Position numbers and translations under genes: made by a program. 64,000 nt of DNA, taken from NCBI GenBank assembly GCA_022793685.1, contig JAAWDI010000030.1:23917-87916 (forward strand), in the 5' to 3' direction. Each line of letters begins with the position of its first letter. The first letter of the stretch is position 1. This DNA comes from Oscillospiraceae bacterium (GTDB lineage Bacteria; Bacillota; Clostridia; Oscillospirales; Oscillospiraceae). Shown here piece after piece: positions 47,649 to 58,089 of the stretch. Under the pieces are notes generated by a model that saw only the letters and a list, made by a program, of their open reading frames with translations, was not told where the DNA came from and did not search any database.

Positions 47649-50147
47649 ATGGGTGAAACCATGCTGGAACGAGGGGAAGAACTGCGGTTTTGCAAGGCGC
47701 GCAGGGCGGTAATAGCGTCCGAGTTCAGCCGCCTGAACCCAGAGCAGCGGAAGGCTGTGCTGGCCACGGAAGGCCCGCTTCTGCTGCTGGCGGGCGCGGG
47801 CAGCGGAAAAACCACCGTGCTTATCAACCGCATTGCCAATTTGATGCGTTACGGCCGCGCCGCCGACAGCGACGAAGCGCCTGAATGGGTGACGGAAGAC
47901 GATTTGAAGTTTCTGGAGGACTATGCCCGCTCGCCCCGTGAGGAGGATAAGCAGCGTGCAGAGGAGCTGTGCCGCCTAAATCCGGCCGCGCCGTGGAGCA
48001 TCATCGCCATCACCTTTACCAACAAGGCGGCGGGGGAGCTGAAGGAGCGGCTGGAACGGATGCTGGGGAGCGCGGCAGGCGATATTTGGGCGTCTACCTT
48101 CCATTCCGCCTGTGTGCGCATCCTGCGCAGGGACATTGACAAGCTTGGCTTTCCCAGTGTGTTCACCATTTATGACAGCGCCGACTCCGAGCGGGTGGTC
48201 AAGGACATTCTGAAAGACCTCAATATGGATGAAAAGGCCTTTCCCCCAAAATCGGTGTTGGGATATATCTCCCGCGCCAAGGACGGTATGAAGCTGGCGG
48301 GGGAATATGCGGAGGAATGCCGCAAGAGCGGCGATTTCCGCCAGCAGAAGATTGCTGCGGTGTACGCTGAATATCAGAAACGGTTGTGGGACTCCGGCGC
48401 GCTGGATTTCGACGACATCATTCTACATACGGTGCGCCTTCTTCAAGGCTTTGAGGATGTGCGCGCTTATTATCAAAATAAGTTCCGCTATGTGCTCATC
48501 GACGAGTATCAGGACACCAACAACCTCCAATATCTGCTGGCGTCTTTGCTAGCGGGAAAGTGGGAAAACATCTGCGTGGTGGGCGACGACGACCAATCCA
48601 TCTACCGCTTTCGTGGGGCTACTATCGAGAATATCCTGTCCTTTGAGCAGCAGTACAAAGGGGCGCGGGTCATTCGGCTGGAGCAGAACTACCGCTCCAC
48701 CAAGAATATTTTGGAGGCCAGCAACGCGGTCATCCGCCACAATCAGGGCCGCAAGGGCAAGGAGCTGTGGACGAAGCACGACGAGGGCCGTAAGGTGCAG
48801 CTGTACACCGCCATGAACGAAAATGACGAGGCCCAATATGTGGCGGGGCAGGTGCTGACCAATGTGGCAGGGGGGCGGCACTGGAACGACCATGCGGTGC
48901 TCTACCGCATGAACGCCCAGTCCAACCAGTTGGAATACGCCATGAAGCGCAACGGTATCCCGTACCGCATTATCGGTGGAACCCGGTTCTTTGACCGCGC
49001 CGAGGTCAAGGATATGCTGGCCTACCTGTGCGTGCTCAACAACCCAGACGACGATTTGCGGCTGCGCCGCATCATCAACGTGCCCGCCCGCGGCATCGGT
49101 GACAGGACGGTAGAGACCGCACAGCAGCTTGCCGCAGAGCAGGGAGTATCCCTTTATGCGGTGGTTTCCCGTGCGGAAGAGTATGCTCAGCTCCAAAAAT
49201 CTGCTGCAAAGCTAAAAAACTTTACAGATATGATGGGGACGCTGAAACGACAGTCTGCCGAAATGTCCCTACCGGATTTCTATGAAGAGCTGGTGGCGGC
49301 CACAGGCTATATCACCGCGCTGGAAGCGAAGAACAGCGTGGAGAACCGCACCCGCATTGAGAACGTGCAAGAGCTGCAATCCTCCATTCAAGGCTATCTG
49401 GAAAACGCGGACGAGCCGTCGCTGGCGGGCTTCCTGGATGAAATTGCCCTTTACACCGACCTGGACAACCACGACGCAGGAGAGGACTGCGTGGTGATGA
49501 TGACCATGCACTCCGCCAAGGGCTTGGAGTTTCCGGTGGTGTTTGTAGTGGGCATGGAGGAGGGCATTTTTCCTGGCCTGCGCTCCATCGGTGAGCCGGA
49601 GGAGATGGAGGAGGAACGCCGCCTCTGCTATGTGGCCATGACAAGGGCAAAAGAGGAGCTTCACCTGACCTGCGCTGGCCAGCGTATGCTGTTTGGCCGC
49701 ACGTCCAGCAACCGCCCGTCCCGTTTCACCGGCGAGATACCGCCGGAATATTTGGAAAAGAGCGGCCGCAGTTATCTGTCAGAGAGCGACAGCTCCGCCG
49801 ACGATTGGCAGGGCGGCTTTGTGGGGACAGGGCGTGGCTTCTCCCCGCGGGGGATGTCTGCCGCCCGTACCGGCGGGAACGCGCCAGGTTATGGCACGCC
49901 CCAGCGGCGGGAACGCACGGCGGGCACCGGTACCGGCTACACGCCTCCTGCTAAGAAGCAGGCGGGGCCGCTGCCCCAGTTCCAGAAGGGGGAGATGGTG
50001 CGCCACAAGGCCTTTGGGCGGGGCATGGTGCTGTCTGTCCAGCCTATGGGAGGCGACGCGCTCATCGAAATCGCCTTTGACGATGTGGGTACCAAGCGGC
50101 TTATGCTCAAGTCCGCCGCACAGCATATGTCCCGGGAAAACGGGTGA
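47649..50147 (+). CDS. pcrA: UvrD/PcrA-type ATP-dependent DNA helicase
   Basis: LNPEQRKAVLATEGPLLLLAGAGSGKTTVLINRIANL; VVGDDDQSIYRFRGA; C-terminal Tudor-like KGEMVRHKAFGRGMVLSV. Confidence 0.95.
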   Translation: MGETMLERGEELRFCKARRAVIASEFSRLNPEQRKAVLATEGPLLLLAGAGSGKTTVLINRIANLMRYGRAADSDEAPEWVTEDDLKFLEDYARSPREEDKQRAEELCRLNPAAPWSIIAITFTNKAAGELKERLERMLGSAAGDIWASTFHSACVRILRRDIDKLGFPSVFTIYDSADSERVVKDILKDLNMDEKAFPPKSVLGYISRAKDGMKLAGEYAEECRKSGDFRQQKIAAVYAEYQKRLWDSGALDFDDIILHTVRLLQGFEDVRAYYQNKFRYVLIDEYQDTNNLQYLLASLLAGKWENICVVGDDDQSIYRFRGATIENILSFEQQYKGARVIRLEQNYRSTKNILEASNAVIRHNQGRKGKELWTKHDEGRKVQLYTAMNENDEAQYVAGQVLTNVAGGRHWNDHAVLYRMNAQSNQLEYAMKRNGIPYRIIGGTRFFDRAEVKDMLAYLCVLNNPDDDLRLRRIINVPARGIGDRTVETAQQLAAEQGVSLYAVVSRAEEYAQLQKSAAKLKNFTDMMGTLKRQSAEMSLPDFYEELVAATGYITALEAKNSVENRTRIENVQELQSSIQGYLENADEPSLAGFLDEIALYTDLDNHDAGEDCVVMMTMHSAKGLEFPVVFVVGMEEGIFPGLRSIGEPEEMEEERRLCYVAMTRAKEELHLTCAGQRMLFGRTSSNRPSRFTGEIPPEYLEKSGRSYLSESDSSADDWQGGFVGTGRGFSPRGMSAARTGGNAPGYGTPQRRERTAGTGTGYTPPAKKQAGPLPQFQKGEMVRHKAFGRGMVLSVQPMGGDALIEIAFDDVGTKRLMLKSAAQHMSRENG

Positions 50148-50167
50148 CGGGAAACAGGATATTGCCT

Positions 50168-50204
50168 GCAAAAAGCGGCCCGCGCCATATGCGCGGGCCG
50201 CTTC
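50168..50204. terminator. Intrinsic terminator
   Basis: AAAAAGCGGCCCGCGCcatatGCGCGGGCCGCTT. Confidence 0.8.
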
Positions 50205-50205
50205 C

Positions 50206-50856
50206 TCAGCGGTTCAGCAGTTCTGTGTAGTCATGAATAAAGCGCCCATCGGTAAGCGCTTTCAACTCATCCACACGGTTATGAAAATAGTCGTCATAAA
50301 CGGCAATTCCCTTCATGCCCGCCGCACGCACGCCCAACAGGGAGGCGGGAGAATCCTCAAAAACGGTCACAGTTTCCGGTGCAACGCCTGCCTTTTCCGC
50401 AGCCAGCAGCCAGACGTCCGGTTCCCGCTTGAGCTTGCCCACTTCTGTGCTGAAGGTGCGCTGTTCAAAGTAGTGGGCAATCCCGTGGCGCTCCAGCACC
50501 AGCGCGCACAGCTCCGGCATGGAGGAGGTCACCAGCGCCATCCGCTCGCCCGCGTCAGCTAATTGTTGCAGGAACTCCTTTGCGCCCGGTTTGAGCGCGA
50601 CTTTATGGGCGTAATAGCTTCGGGCTATGTCCATCCACTCGGCCATGATGTCCTCAATGCTTTCACTCAGGCCGAAGGTATCCTTTGTGTACTGGGCGGC
50701 GATGGGAAAGATGGAATGAACCACCACCTCTTGGTATTCCGCTGTGTGGATAAGCCCGCGCTTGGTGAGGAATTCCCGGTCTACCTCTACCCAAGCGCCG
50801 TTGGAGTCAACGAGGGTTCCGTCCAAATCGAAAAATATCATGTCCAGAACCTCCAT
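50206..50856 (-). CDS. HAD family hydrolase (phosphatase)
   Basis: MIFFDLDGTLVDSNGAW; VFEDSPASLLGVRAAGM. Confidence 0.93.
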   Translation of the reverse strand: MEVLDMIFFDLDGTLVDSNGAWVEVDREFLTKRGLIHTAEYQEVVVHSIFPIAAQYTKDTFGLSESIEDIMAEWMDIARSYYAHKVALKPGAKEFLQQLADAGERMALVTSSMPELCALVLERHGIAHYFEQRTFSTEVGKLKREPDVWLLAAEKAGVAPETVTVFEDSPASLLGVRAAGMKGIAVYDDYFHNRVDELKALTDGRFIHDYTELLNR

Positions 50857-51440
50857 GGGAAGTCGACCGCTTCCTCCGCATAGTCAATACCGATACGTTT
50901 GCCGGTATGGAGTTTGGAAGGTTTGTCTCCATCAGAAACGAACAGGGGAGGGACAGTCAAATCAAGGTTGTTGCAATGCCTGTCAATGGAAAAGCCCTTA
51001 CAGAGTTTTCCGGGGCCGTTGAGAAAGTTTTTTCTCTGATAAGCACTCTGATTTGACACATCGCAGCCAAAGCGAAGCTGCGAAATTGTATTGCTTCCCT
51101 CGACTGGTTCCACGCCGCGGATGAGCACCGCGCACGGCTCTCCCTCCGCCTCAGTGACGAAGTTCAGGCAGCAGTACATCCCGTAAATGAGATAGACATA
51201 GGCCGTACCCGGCTTTGCGAACAGGGTTTCTGTGCGGGCGGTGCGTTTATAGCCGTAAGCGTGACAGGCCTTGTCCATGCGGCCAATATAGGCTTCTGTC
51301 TCCGTTATGCGTCCCACCAACGCCGTGCCGTCCACTATGTGAACGAGGTGCTTGCCCAGCAGCTCCCGCGCCACGGTCAAGGTGTCGCGGTCGTAAAAGC
51401 TGCGGGGCAGGATGGATGCTTCACATTTATTTGGCTTCAT
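50838..51440 (-). CDS. DNA-3-methyladenine glycosylase (AAG family)
   Basis: ASILPRSFYDRDTLTVARELLGKHLVH, ITETEAYIG, FAKPGTAYVYLIYGMYCCLNFVTE. Confidence 0.94.
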   Translation of the reverse strand: MKPNKCEASILPRSFYDRDTLTVARELLGKHLVHIVDGTALVGRITETEAYIGRMDKACHAYGYKRTARTETLFAKPGTAYVYLIYGMYCCLNFVTEAEGEPCAVLIRGVEPVEGSNTISQLRFGCDVSNQSAYQRKNFLNGPGKLCKGFSIDRHCNNLDLTVPPLFVSDGDKPSKLHTGKRIGIDYAEEAVDFPWRFWT

Positions 51441-51494
51441 AGTTTCCCTCCCAACAGGGAGCAGTGTATCACAGATTATCAGGAGAGACAACCA

Positions 51495-52436
51495 ATGAAT
51501 GAACGCACGCTGAAAAAATTATCCCAGCTTTTGATTGTTGTGGCTACCCTGATTTGGGGTTCTACATTTTTTATCCTCAAGGACACGCTGGAAGATGTGT
51601 CCGTCTTCTTTATGCTGGCGTTTCGGTTTACGCTGGCCACCGCCATCTTGGCCCTGGTGTTTTTCAAACGGTGGAAGGGCATCTGGAAAAAGGGGTATTT
51701 TGCGGCTGGCGGTGTGATGGGTACCCTTATGTTTTTGGCCTATACCATACAGAACTACGGGCTGATGGAGACCACTCCCGGAAAAAACGCCTTTTTTACC
51801 GCCGTTTACTGCGTAATGGTGCCGTTTCTCTACTGGATTATTGCACGCATCCGACCCAACCGATTCCATGTGCTGGCGGCGGTGCTGTGTCTGGGAGGCA
51901 TCGGTTTGGTGTCGTGGGACGGCGGCTTTTCCCTTGGCAGGGGAGACGCGCTCACACTGCTGGGCGGGCTGATGTATGCCCTCCATATTGTGGCGGTGGC
52001 TTATTTCTCCAAAGGGAAGGATATTTTTATCCTGACCGTGCTGCAATTTGCCACTACGGCGCTCTGGTCGTGGGCCGCGACCCTCGTTACCCACGGCCTA
52101 CCTGTGGGCGGCCTGCCTGCACAGGGGTGGGCCGTATTGCTCTATCTGGCTATTGCCGCTACCACGCTGGCGCTGCTGTTCCAAAATGTGGGGCAGAAAT
52201 ATACCGACCCGTCTTCTGCGGCGGTGCTGCTGTCGCTGGAAGCCCCGTTCGGAGTGGCGTTTTCCATGATTTTTTATCAGGAGCGTCCCACCGTGACCAT
52301 GGTTGCGGGGTTTGTGCTGATTTTCCTCTCTATCCTGTGTGCAGAGACAAAATTCTCTTTTTTACGGCATAAAAAAAGCGAGGAGGCGCAAGCGGTTCCG
52401 GCCGGTGAGACGACAAATTTTGAAAAAGGGGGTTGA
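51495..52436 (+). CDS. EamA/DMT family transporter
   Basis: LLIVVATLIWGSTFFILKD; ten-TM pattern with repeated EamA halves. Confidence 0.92.
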   Translation: MNERTLKKLSQLLIVVATLIWGSTFFILKDTLEDVSVFFMLAFRFTLATAILALVFFKRWKGIWKKGYFAAGGVMGTLMFLAYTIQNYGLMETTPGKNAFFTAVYCVMVPFLYWIIARIRPNRFHVLAAVLCLGGIGLVSWDGGFSLGRGDALTLLGGLMYALHIVAVAYFSKGKDIFILTVLQFATTALWSWAATLVTHGLPVGGLPAQGWAVLLYLAIAATTLALLFQNVGQKYTDPSSAAVLLSLEAPFGVAFSMIFYQERPTVTMVAGFVLIFLSILCAETKFSFLRHKKSEEAQAVPAGETTNFEKGG

Positions 52437-52461
52437 CAAGGAACGCCCTCATGCGTATAAT
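52433..52461 (+). promoter_or_regulatory. Sigma-A-type promoter for the T-box/trpX operon
   Basis: TTGACA (52433-52438), 17-bp spacer, TATAAT (52456-52461); -35 overlaps the stop codon of the DMT gene. Confidence 0.8.
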
Positions 52462-52467
52462 GCGATA

Positions 52468-52760
52468 CAACAACCGAATGCAACAAACCGATGACGAAGT
52501 AAAGTAGTCAGCCAAGCGGCGTTTTAGAGAGCTCCGGACGGTGGAAGCGGAGTACAAGGCGGCTGATGAATGGCCTTCAGAGGGCGGCTTGAACGGACTA
52601 TCTAAAGTCCAAGTAGGTGCCGACGGGTTCCCACCCGTTATCCACCGGGCGCGCATGATGGTGCGTGAAGCGAGTGGGCGTCTTATGACGTCAATTTGGG
52701 TGGTATCGCAGAAGCAAACGCTTTTGTCCCATGATGGGGCGAAAGCGTTTTTGTTTTCCC
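52468..52760 (+). promoter_or_regulatory. T-box leader, probable Trp specificity
   Basis: T-box sequence TTTGGGTGGTATCGCAG (52695-52711), AGAGAG/GGTGGAAG stem I signals, putative specifier TGG at 52571-52573, terminator AAACGCTTT...AAAGCGTTTTTGTTTT. Confidence 0.88.
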
Positions 52761-52824
52761 GCAGCCGTTGGCGCCGGCTTCAGTTCATCTGCCGCCCAAA
52801 TCCAAACATATGGAGGAAATCACC

Positions 52825-53850
52825 ATGAAAAAGCACACGTTGAAAAAATTCCTTGCCGCCGCCTGCGCCTGTGCGCTGGCACTCTCCATGACCGCCTGCA
52901 CGAGCGGAGGAGACAAAGAGACCGGCGAACCCACCGGTACGGGAACGCAGCCGCTGAAGGTAGGCATCCTGCAATATGCGCCCCACCCCTCGCTGGACAA
53001 CTGCTACCAGGGCATTGTTCAGGGACTGGAGGAGGCCGGGTTCAAGGACGGCGAGAATATTATCATTGACTACCAGAACGGCAACAGCGACGCTGAAACC
53101 AACAACATGGTGGCCGCAAACTTCGTCTCTCAGGAGTACGACCTGATTATTGCCGTCGCGACCCCCGCCGCCATGAGCGCTTATGCCGCCGCCAAAGATG
53201 CGGGTGTGCCCGTGGTGTTCACCGCCGTGTCTGACCCAGTATCCGCCGGACTGGTGCAGAGCATGGAGGCCCCCAACTCTGGGGCCACCGGAAGCTCCGA
53301 CAGCCTGAATTTGGAGGGGCAGATGGCCCTGATTCGCGCCATGATGCCAGAAGCCGACACCATCGGCATCCTGTACACCACCAGCGAGCCGAATTCCCTG
53401 ACCCACCTGCGGACGTTTGAGGAATTGGCTCCTGAATATGGCTTCAAAATCGAGTCTGTGGGCATTACCGACTCTTCGGAGGTTGCCTCCGGTGCGGCGG
53501 CGCTGGTGGGCAAAGGGGTCGACTGCGTCAACAACTTCACCGACAACAACGTGGTCAACCAGCTTTCTGTTCTGCTGAATGCCACCAACGGGGCGAACAT
53601 TCCGGTGTTCGGCAGCGAGGAGGAGCAGGTACGCAACGGCTGTGTGGCCGCTGAAAATCTGGACTATGTGGCGCTGGGGCGCACCACCGGCAAGATGGCC
53701 GCCGATATTCTGAACGGCGCCGACGTTAACACCATGCCGGTGGCCGTGGTGTCCGACACCACACCGGTCTACTCCGAAAGCAACTGTGCCAAGTTTGGCA
53801 TCACGCTGCCTGAGGCGTATAGCTCTGCCGCAAATCTGGACGCTGAGTAA
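52825..53850 (+). CDS. trpX: ABC transporter substrate-binding lipoprotein, TrpX type
   Basis: Lipobox SMTAC; VGILQYAPHPSLDNCYQGIVQGLEEAGFKDGENI typical of the ABC_sub_bind/TrpX family; downstream of T-box. Confidence 0.88.
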   Translation: MKKHTLKKFLAAACACALALSMTACTSGGDKETGEPTGTGTQPLKVGILQYAPHPSLDNCYQGIVQGLEEAGFKDGENIIIDYQNGNSDAETNNMVAANFVSQEYDLIIAVATPAAMSAYAAAKDAGVPVVFTAVSDPVSAGLVQSMEAPNSGATGSSDSLNLEGQMALIRAMMPEADTIGILYTTSEPNSLTHLRTFEELAPEYGFKIESVGITDSSEVASGAAALVGKGVDCVNNFTDNNVVNQLSVLLNATNGANIPVFGSEEEQVRNGCVAAENLDYVALGRTTGKMAADILNGADVNTMPVAVVSDTTPVYSESNCAKFGITLPEAYSSAANLDAE

Positions 53851-53934
53851 TATGTGAGTTGAACACTGGCTTGCCGCAGGGGAGAGTCCTTGCGGCAAGC
53901 CAGCCCCCATTCCTGCGGAAAAGGAGCAGATACC

Positions 53935-54882
53935 ATGTCAATCGTTCTATCCCTCATTGAAACGGTGCTTCGAGAGGGCTTCATCTATGGCCTGATGGCC
54001 ATGGGTGTGTACATCACCTATAAAATACTGGATTTTCCTGACCTTTCGGTGGACGGCACCTTCCCGTTGGGCGCCTGTATCGCCGCAGCCCTGCTCAGCT
54101 TTGGCGCGGGACACTTTACCGGCCCCATGGCGGCGGTTTGGCCGTGGCTGGTATGCGTCATCGCCTTCCTTGCGGGCGCAGGCGCGGGCTGCGTGACTGG
54201 ACTCATCCATGTGAAGGCCGGCATTACTGACCTGCTTTCCGGTATTCTGGTCATGACGGCCATGTGGTCGGTCAACCTCATCATCACCGGGAAATCGGCC
54301 ATTTTGCAATTCTTCAACCGCCCCACCATCTTTAACTCAGCTCCGGTGACGCTTCTGCCGGAGGGACTTTACGCCCACCGCCAGCTTTTGGTGGTGCTGG
54401 TGTTCGCCATCGTGGTGAAGCTCCTGCTGGACTGGTTCCTCAAGACGAAAAAGGGACTGCTGCTGCGCTCGGCGGGCGATAACCACCAGTTCGTCACCTC
54501 ACTTGCAAAAGACCAAGGCAAGCTGAAAATTCTTGGCCTTGCGCTTGGAAACGGCTGCACCGCTCTGGCGGGCTGTATGCTGGCTCAGCTCAACGAGAAC
54601 GCGGACATCAACTCCGGTAAGGGCATGGTGGTTATGGCGCTGGCCGCCGTTATTATGGGTACCAGCATCTTTAAGCGGGTCAAGTTCATGAAGGCGACCA
54701 CCATGGCGGTGTTGGGCGCTATCGTCTACAAAGCGTGCCTTCAGGTGGCCCTTCAGTTGGGGCTGCCCAACCATTACCTCAAGCTGCTGATGGCGGTGCT
54801 GCTGTTCTTGGTTCTGCTGTCCGACCGCATCAAGCGGAAGAAGAAGGGAGGCGCTTCCGGTCATGCCGCAGCCGCAAAGTGA
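53935..54882 (+). CDS. trpY: ABC transporter permease, TrpY type
   Basis: YGLMAMGVYITYKILDFPDLSVDGTFPLGA. Confidence 0.88.
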   Translation: MSIVLSLIETVLREGFIYGLMAMGVYITYKILDFPDLSVDGTFPLGACIAAALLSFGAGHFTGPMAAVWPWLVCVIAFLAGAGAGCVTGLIHVKAGITDLLSGILVMTAMWSVNLIITGKSAILQFFNRPTIFNSAPVTLLPEGLYAHRQLLVVLVFAIVVKLLLDWFLKTKKGLLLRSAGDNHQFVTSLAKDQGKLKILGLALGNGCTALAGCMLAQLNENADINSGKGMVVMALAAVIMGTSIFKRVKFMKATTMAVLGAIVYKACLQVALQLGLPNHYLKLLMAVLLFLVLLSDRIKRKKKGGASGHAAAAK

Positions 54883-55672
54883 CGCAAGCCGTAAGGCGCT
54901 GGTGCGCCTTGAGCATATCGAGAAAATATTCAATAAGGACTCGGTAAACGAGGTCACGCTGTTTCAGGATTTTAATTTGACCATTTACGAGGGCGAGTTT
55001 ATCTCCGTGGTCGGCTCCAACGGCTCTGGCAAAACCACCACCCTGAATCTGATATGCGGGAGCCTTCCGGTGGACGGCGGCCGCATCTGGCTGGGAGAGA
55101 AGGACATCACCCATATGCCGGAATACAGGCGCAACGCCGCCATCGGGCGGGTGTTTCAGGACCCAGCCAAGGGTACCTGCCCGTCCCTCACCATTTTAGA
55201 GAATATGTCGCTGGCGGACAACAAGGGAAAGCCGTACGGCCTGTCCCGCGGCGTAAACCGCAAACGCATCGACTTTTATAAGTCTCAGCTTGAGCTTTTG
55301 CATTTAGGCCTGGAAGAGAAGCTGGACTTGCAGGTGGGCGTTCTTTCAGGCGGGCAGCGCCAGGCGCTGGCACTGCTGATTGCCACCCTGACCCCCATTG
55401 ATTTACTGGTGCTGGACGAGCACACGGCGGCCCTTGACCCCAAATCGTCGGAAAATGTCATGGCGTTGACCGATGAAATCGTCAAAGCAAAGGGTCTGAC
55501 CGCCATCATGGTGACCCATAATCTGCGCTTTGCCGTGGAGTATGGTACCCGCCTTCTGATGATGGATAAGGGCCATTGCGTGATTGATTCCGGCCCTGAC
55601 GGCAAAGAGCATTATCAAATCGACGATTTACTGAAGGTGTTCAATGAGATTTCCATTGAATGCGGCAACTGA
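54863..55672 (+). CDS. trpZ: ABC transporter ATP-binding protein, TrpZ type
   Basis: GSNGSGKTTTLNLICG; LSGGQRQALALLIA; VLDEHTAALDP. Confidence 0.9.
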   Translation: MPQPQSDASRKALVRLEHIEKIFNKDSVNEVTLFQDFNLTIYEGEFISVVGSNGSGKTTTLNLICGSLPVDGGRIWLGEKDITHMPEYRRNAAIGRVFQDPAKGTCPSLTILENMSLADNKGKPYGLSRGVNRKRIDFYKSQLELLHLGLEEKLDLQVGVLSGGQRQALALLIATLTPIDLLVLDEHTAALDPKSSENVMALTDEIVKAKGLTAIMVTHNLRFAVEYGTRLLMMDKGHCVIDSGPDGKEHYQIDDLLKVFNEISIECGN

Positions 55673-55767
55673 AGAAAGGGAGAGGCGGCGAAGCCTCTCC
55701 CTTTTGTTTTGAGGCTTGGCATCTTCGCTTCGGCGTGGTAAACTAACAGAGACAGGAGGTGGAACCC

Positions 55768-58062
55768 GTGCGAAAACTGGCGAACTTTGCGATTCCGTTT
55801 GCATTGGCCGTTCTTGTGCGGGTTTATCTTCTGAAGGACGGATTGGACTTGCCGCTTGGTTTCATAGCCGCTGCCCTGCTGGCGGTTTCGCTTCTCTTTC
55901 GAAAAAAGCGCTTTGGCCCAAGGCTGTGTATTATCGCGGCGGGATTGGCCGCCGCTTTTTTCTGGTGCGCGGCCTATGACGGAATGATTTCCGAGCCGGC
56001 ACGGGCGTTGGTGGGCGAGGACGTTCCTGTAGTGATTGAAGTGTCAAACTTCCCACAGAAAAGCGATTACGGCGTGCGGGTAGAAGGAAAGCTGATAAAG
56101 GATGGCGGCCGCAATTTCCGAGTGCTGACCTATATGAGCGACGCATACGCCGCTTTGGAGCCGGGCGACCGGGTGGAAGTCAATGCGGACTTGGCTGATG
56201 CGGGGATTATCAGAGGTGAGGAAAGCGACTATTACTATGCCAAGGGTATCCACCTGCGGGCAAGCCTCCATGGTGAGGTAACCGTGACCAAACCAGAGAC
56301 AATCTCTATTAAATATCTGCCCCAATATCTTGCAGAGGCATTGAAACGGGGCATTGCTTCCGCTTTGCCGGAGGAGAGCGCAGCGCTTACACAGGCTGTG
56401 GTGACAGGAGACCGCTCTGATTTGGACGATGCCTTTTACAGTGACCTCCAGCGGTGCGGCCTTGCCCATACGGTGGCGGTTTCGGGGATGCATCTCTCTT
56501 TTCTGGTGGGCCTTTTGAATCTGCTTCTCCGGCGCGGGCGGCGCGCCGCCGTGGTGTCCATCTTCGTAGTCGTGCTCTTTACGCTGATGGCAGGCGCCAC
56601 GCCGTCAGTGGTCAGGGCGGCGGTGATGCAGATTCTTCTCCTGCTGGCGCCTTTGCTCGGGCGAGAGTACGATGCGCCAACGGCGCTTTCGGCGGCGCTG
56701 CTTCTGCTTTTGCTTCAAAACCCGTATGCGGTTGCCAGCATCAGTCTGCACCTGTCCTTTGGCGCAGTGACGGGCATTTTGCTCGTCTCAGGCCGCATGA
56801 GGGACTGGCTGTGCAACAAGCTGCACGCAGAGCCGGATGGAGAACGCTCTTTCCAAAATGTGATCCGCCGCATGTTGCGGCTCCTGATTGGCGGCATATC
56901 CGTGTCGCTGGGCGCTATGCTGTTTACGCTCCCCCTTACGGCGCTTCATTTCCGCTCGATGTCTCTTCTGTCGCCCCTGACAAATGTAGTAGCTTTGTGG
57001 GCGGTAGAGCCCATTTTTGCATTCGGCCTGATTGGCGGCGCGGTCGCCCTTCTTCTTCCGGCGGTGGGAAGCGTGGTTGCACTGCCGGCGCTTCTTGGAA
57101 GCCGCTTCCTTGCGCTTATAGCTCCGGGGCTGGCAAAGGTGCCGTTTGTATCTATTCCGGTGCTGTCGTTCTATTTGGCGGCATGGCTGATTTTCGCCTA
57201 TGCGCTGTTGGCGCTCAATCTTTTGTGGAAGGGGAAGGGAAAGCGGCGGCCTGTACTTTCCGCTGTGCTCTGTATAGGCGCTTTGGCAGGCGTTATTTGG
57301 TTTAACGCTTTTACCTACTCCAACGGAGATATGGCCGTTTCGGTGCTGAATGTGGGCCAGGGACAGAGTGTGCTGATTCGGGCAGGGGACTGCTATGCAA
57401 TGGTAGATTGCGGCAGCAGCAGCAAGAGCGACCCTGGAGATATTGCTGCTGATTTTCTGGAAAGCATCGGCCACCGGCGGCTGGATTTTCTCATTCTGAC
57501 GCATTACCATGACGACCACGCCTGTGGAATCCCACAGCTCTTACGTCGGGTAGAGGTGGACGTGCTTCTGGTGCCGGACGTTGAAGAGGAGGATGAGCTG
57601 CGAGAGGAGATATTATCCGAGGCGGAAGCGGCGGGTGTGCAGGTGCGCTTTGTCCAGAGCAACACAGTGTTACAAGTGAAGGAGGATATTTCCATTACCG
57701 TGTATCCTCCTCTGGGCGAAGGGACAACAAACGAGCTGGGTCTTTCCATTCTTGCCACCGCAGGAGATTTTGATGCCCTCATCACCGGAGACATGAACAC
57801 CTCAGTGGAAAAGCTGCTCCTTCGCCACACAGAGCTACCGGACATTGAGCTTCTGGTGGTGGGCCACCACGGTTCCCGCTATGCCACGTCAAGGGAACTG
57901 CTGAAGGCCACCCAACCGGAAGTGGCCGTCATCTCGGTTGGACGCAACAGCTACGGCCACCCTACCGACGATGTGTTGAAGCGGTTAGATGACGTTGGGG
58001 CGGAGGTGTACCGTACAGACCGCAGCGGTACTGTAACCATTTCAGCCGATGATGCGGCATAA
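55768..58062 (+). CDS. comEC: DNA internalization-related competence protein ComEC/Rec2 (GTG start)
   Basis: GLAHTVAVSGMHLSFLVGLLNLLLRR; C-terminal metallo-beta-lactamase VLNVGQGQSVLI...THYHDDHACGI, LVVGHHGSRYATS. Confidence 0.94.
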   Translation: MRKLANFAIPFALAVLVRVYLLKDGLDLPLGFIAAALLAVSLLFRKKRFGPRLCIIAAGLAAAFFWCAAYDGMISEPARALVGEDVPVVIEVSNFPQKSDYGVRVEGKLIKDGGRNFRVLTYMSDAYAALEPGDRVEVNADLADAGIIRGEESDYYYAKGIHLRASLHGEVTVTKPETISIKYLPQYLAEALKRGIASALPEESAALTQAVVTGDRSDLDDAFYSDLQRCGLAHTVAVSGMHLSFLVGLLNLLLRRGRRAAVVSIFVVVLFTLMAGATPSVVRAAVMQILLLLAPLLGREYDAPTALSAALLLLLLQNPYAVASISLHLSFGAVTGILLVSGRMRDWLCNKLHAEPDGERSFQNVIRRMLRLLIGGISVSLGAMLFTLPLTALHFRSMSLLSPLTNVVALWAVEPIFAFGLIGGAVALLLPAVGSVVALPALLGSRFLALIAPGLAKVPFVSIPVLSFYLAAWLIFAYALLALNLLWKGKGKRRPVLSAVLCIGALAGVIWFNAFTYSNGDMAVSVLNVGQGQSVLIRAGDCYAMVDCGSSSKSDPGDIAADFLESIGHRRLDFLILTHYHDDHACGIPQLLRRVEVDVLLVPDVEEEDELREEILSEAEAAGVQVRFVQSNTVLQVKEDISITVYPPLGEGTTNELGLSILATAGDFDALITGDMNTSVEKLLLRHTELPDIELLVVGHHGSRYATSRELLKATQPEVAVISVGRNSYGHPTDDVLKRLDDVGAEVYRTDRSGTVTISADDAA

Positions 58063-58089
58063 TCGACCATACATAAGGAGGTAATGCCT

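Noticed and set aside
52780-53910. 376-aa minus ORF
   Set aside because: Antisense to trpX.
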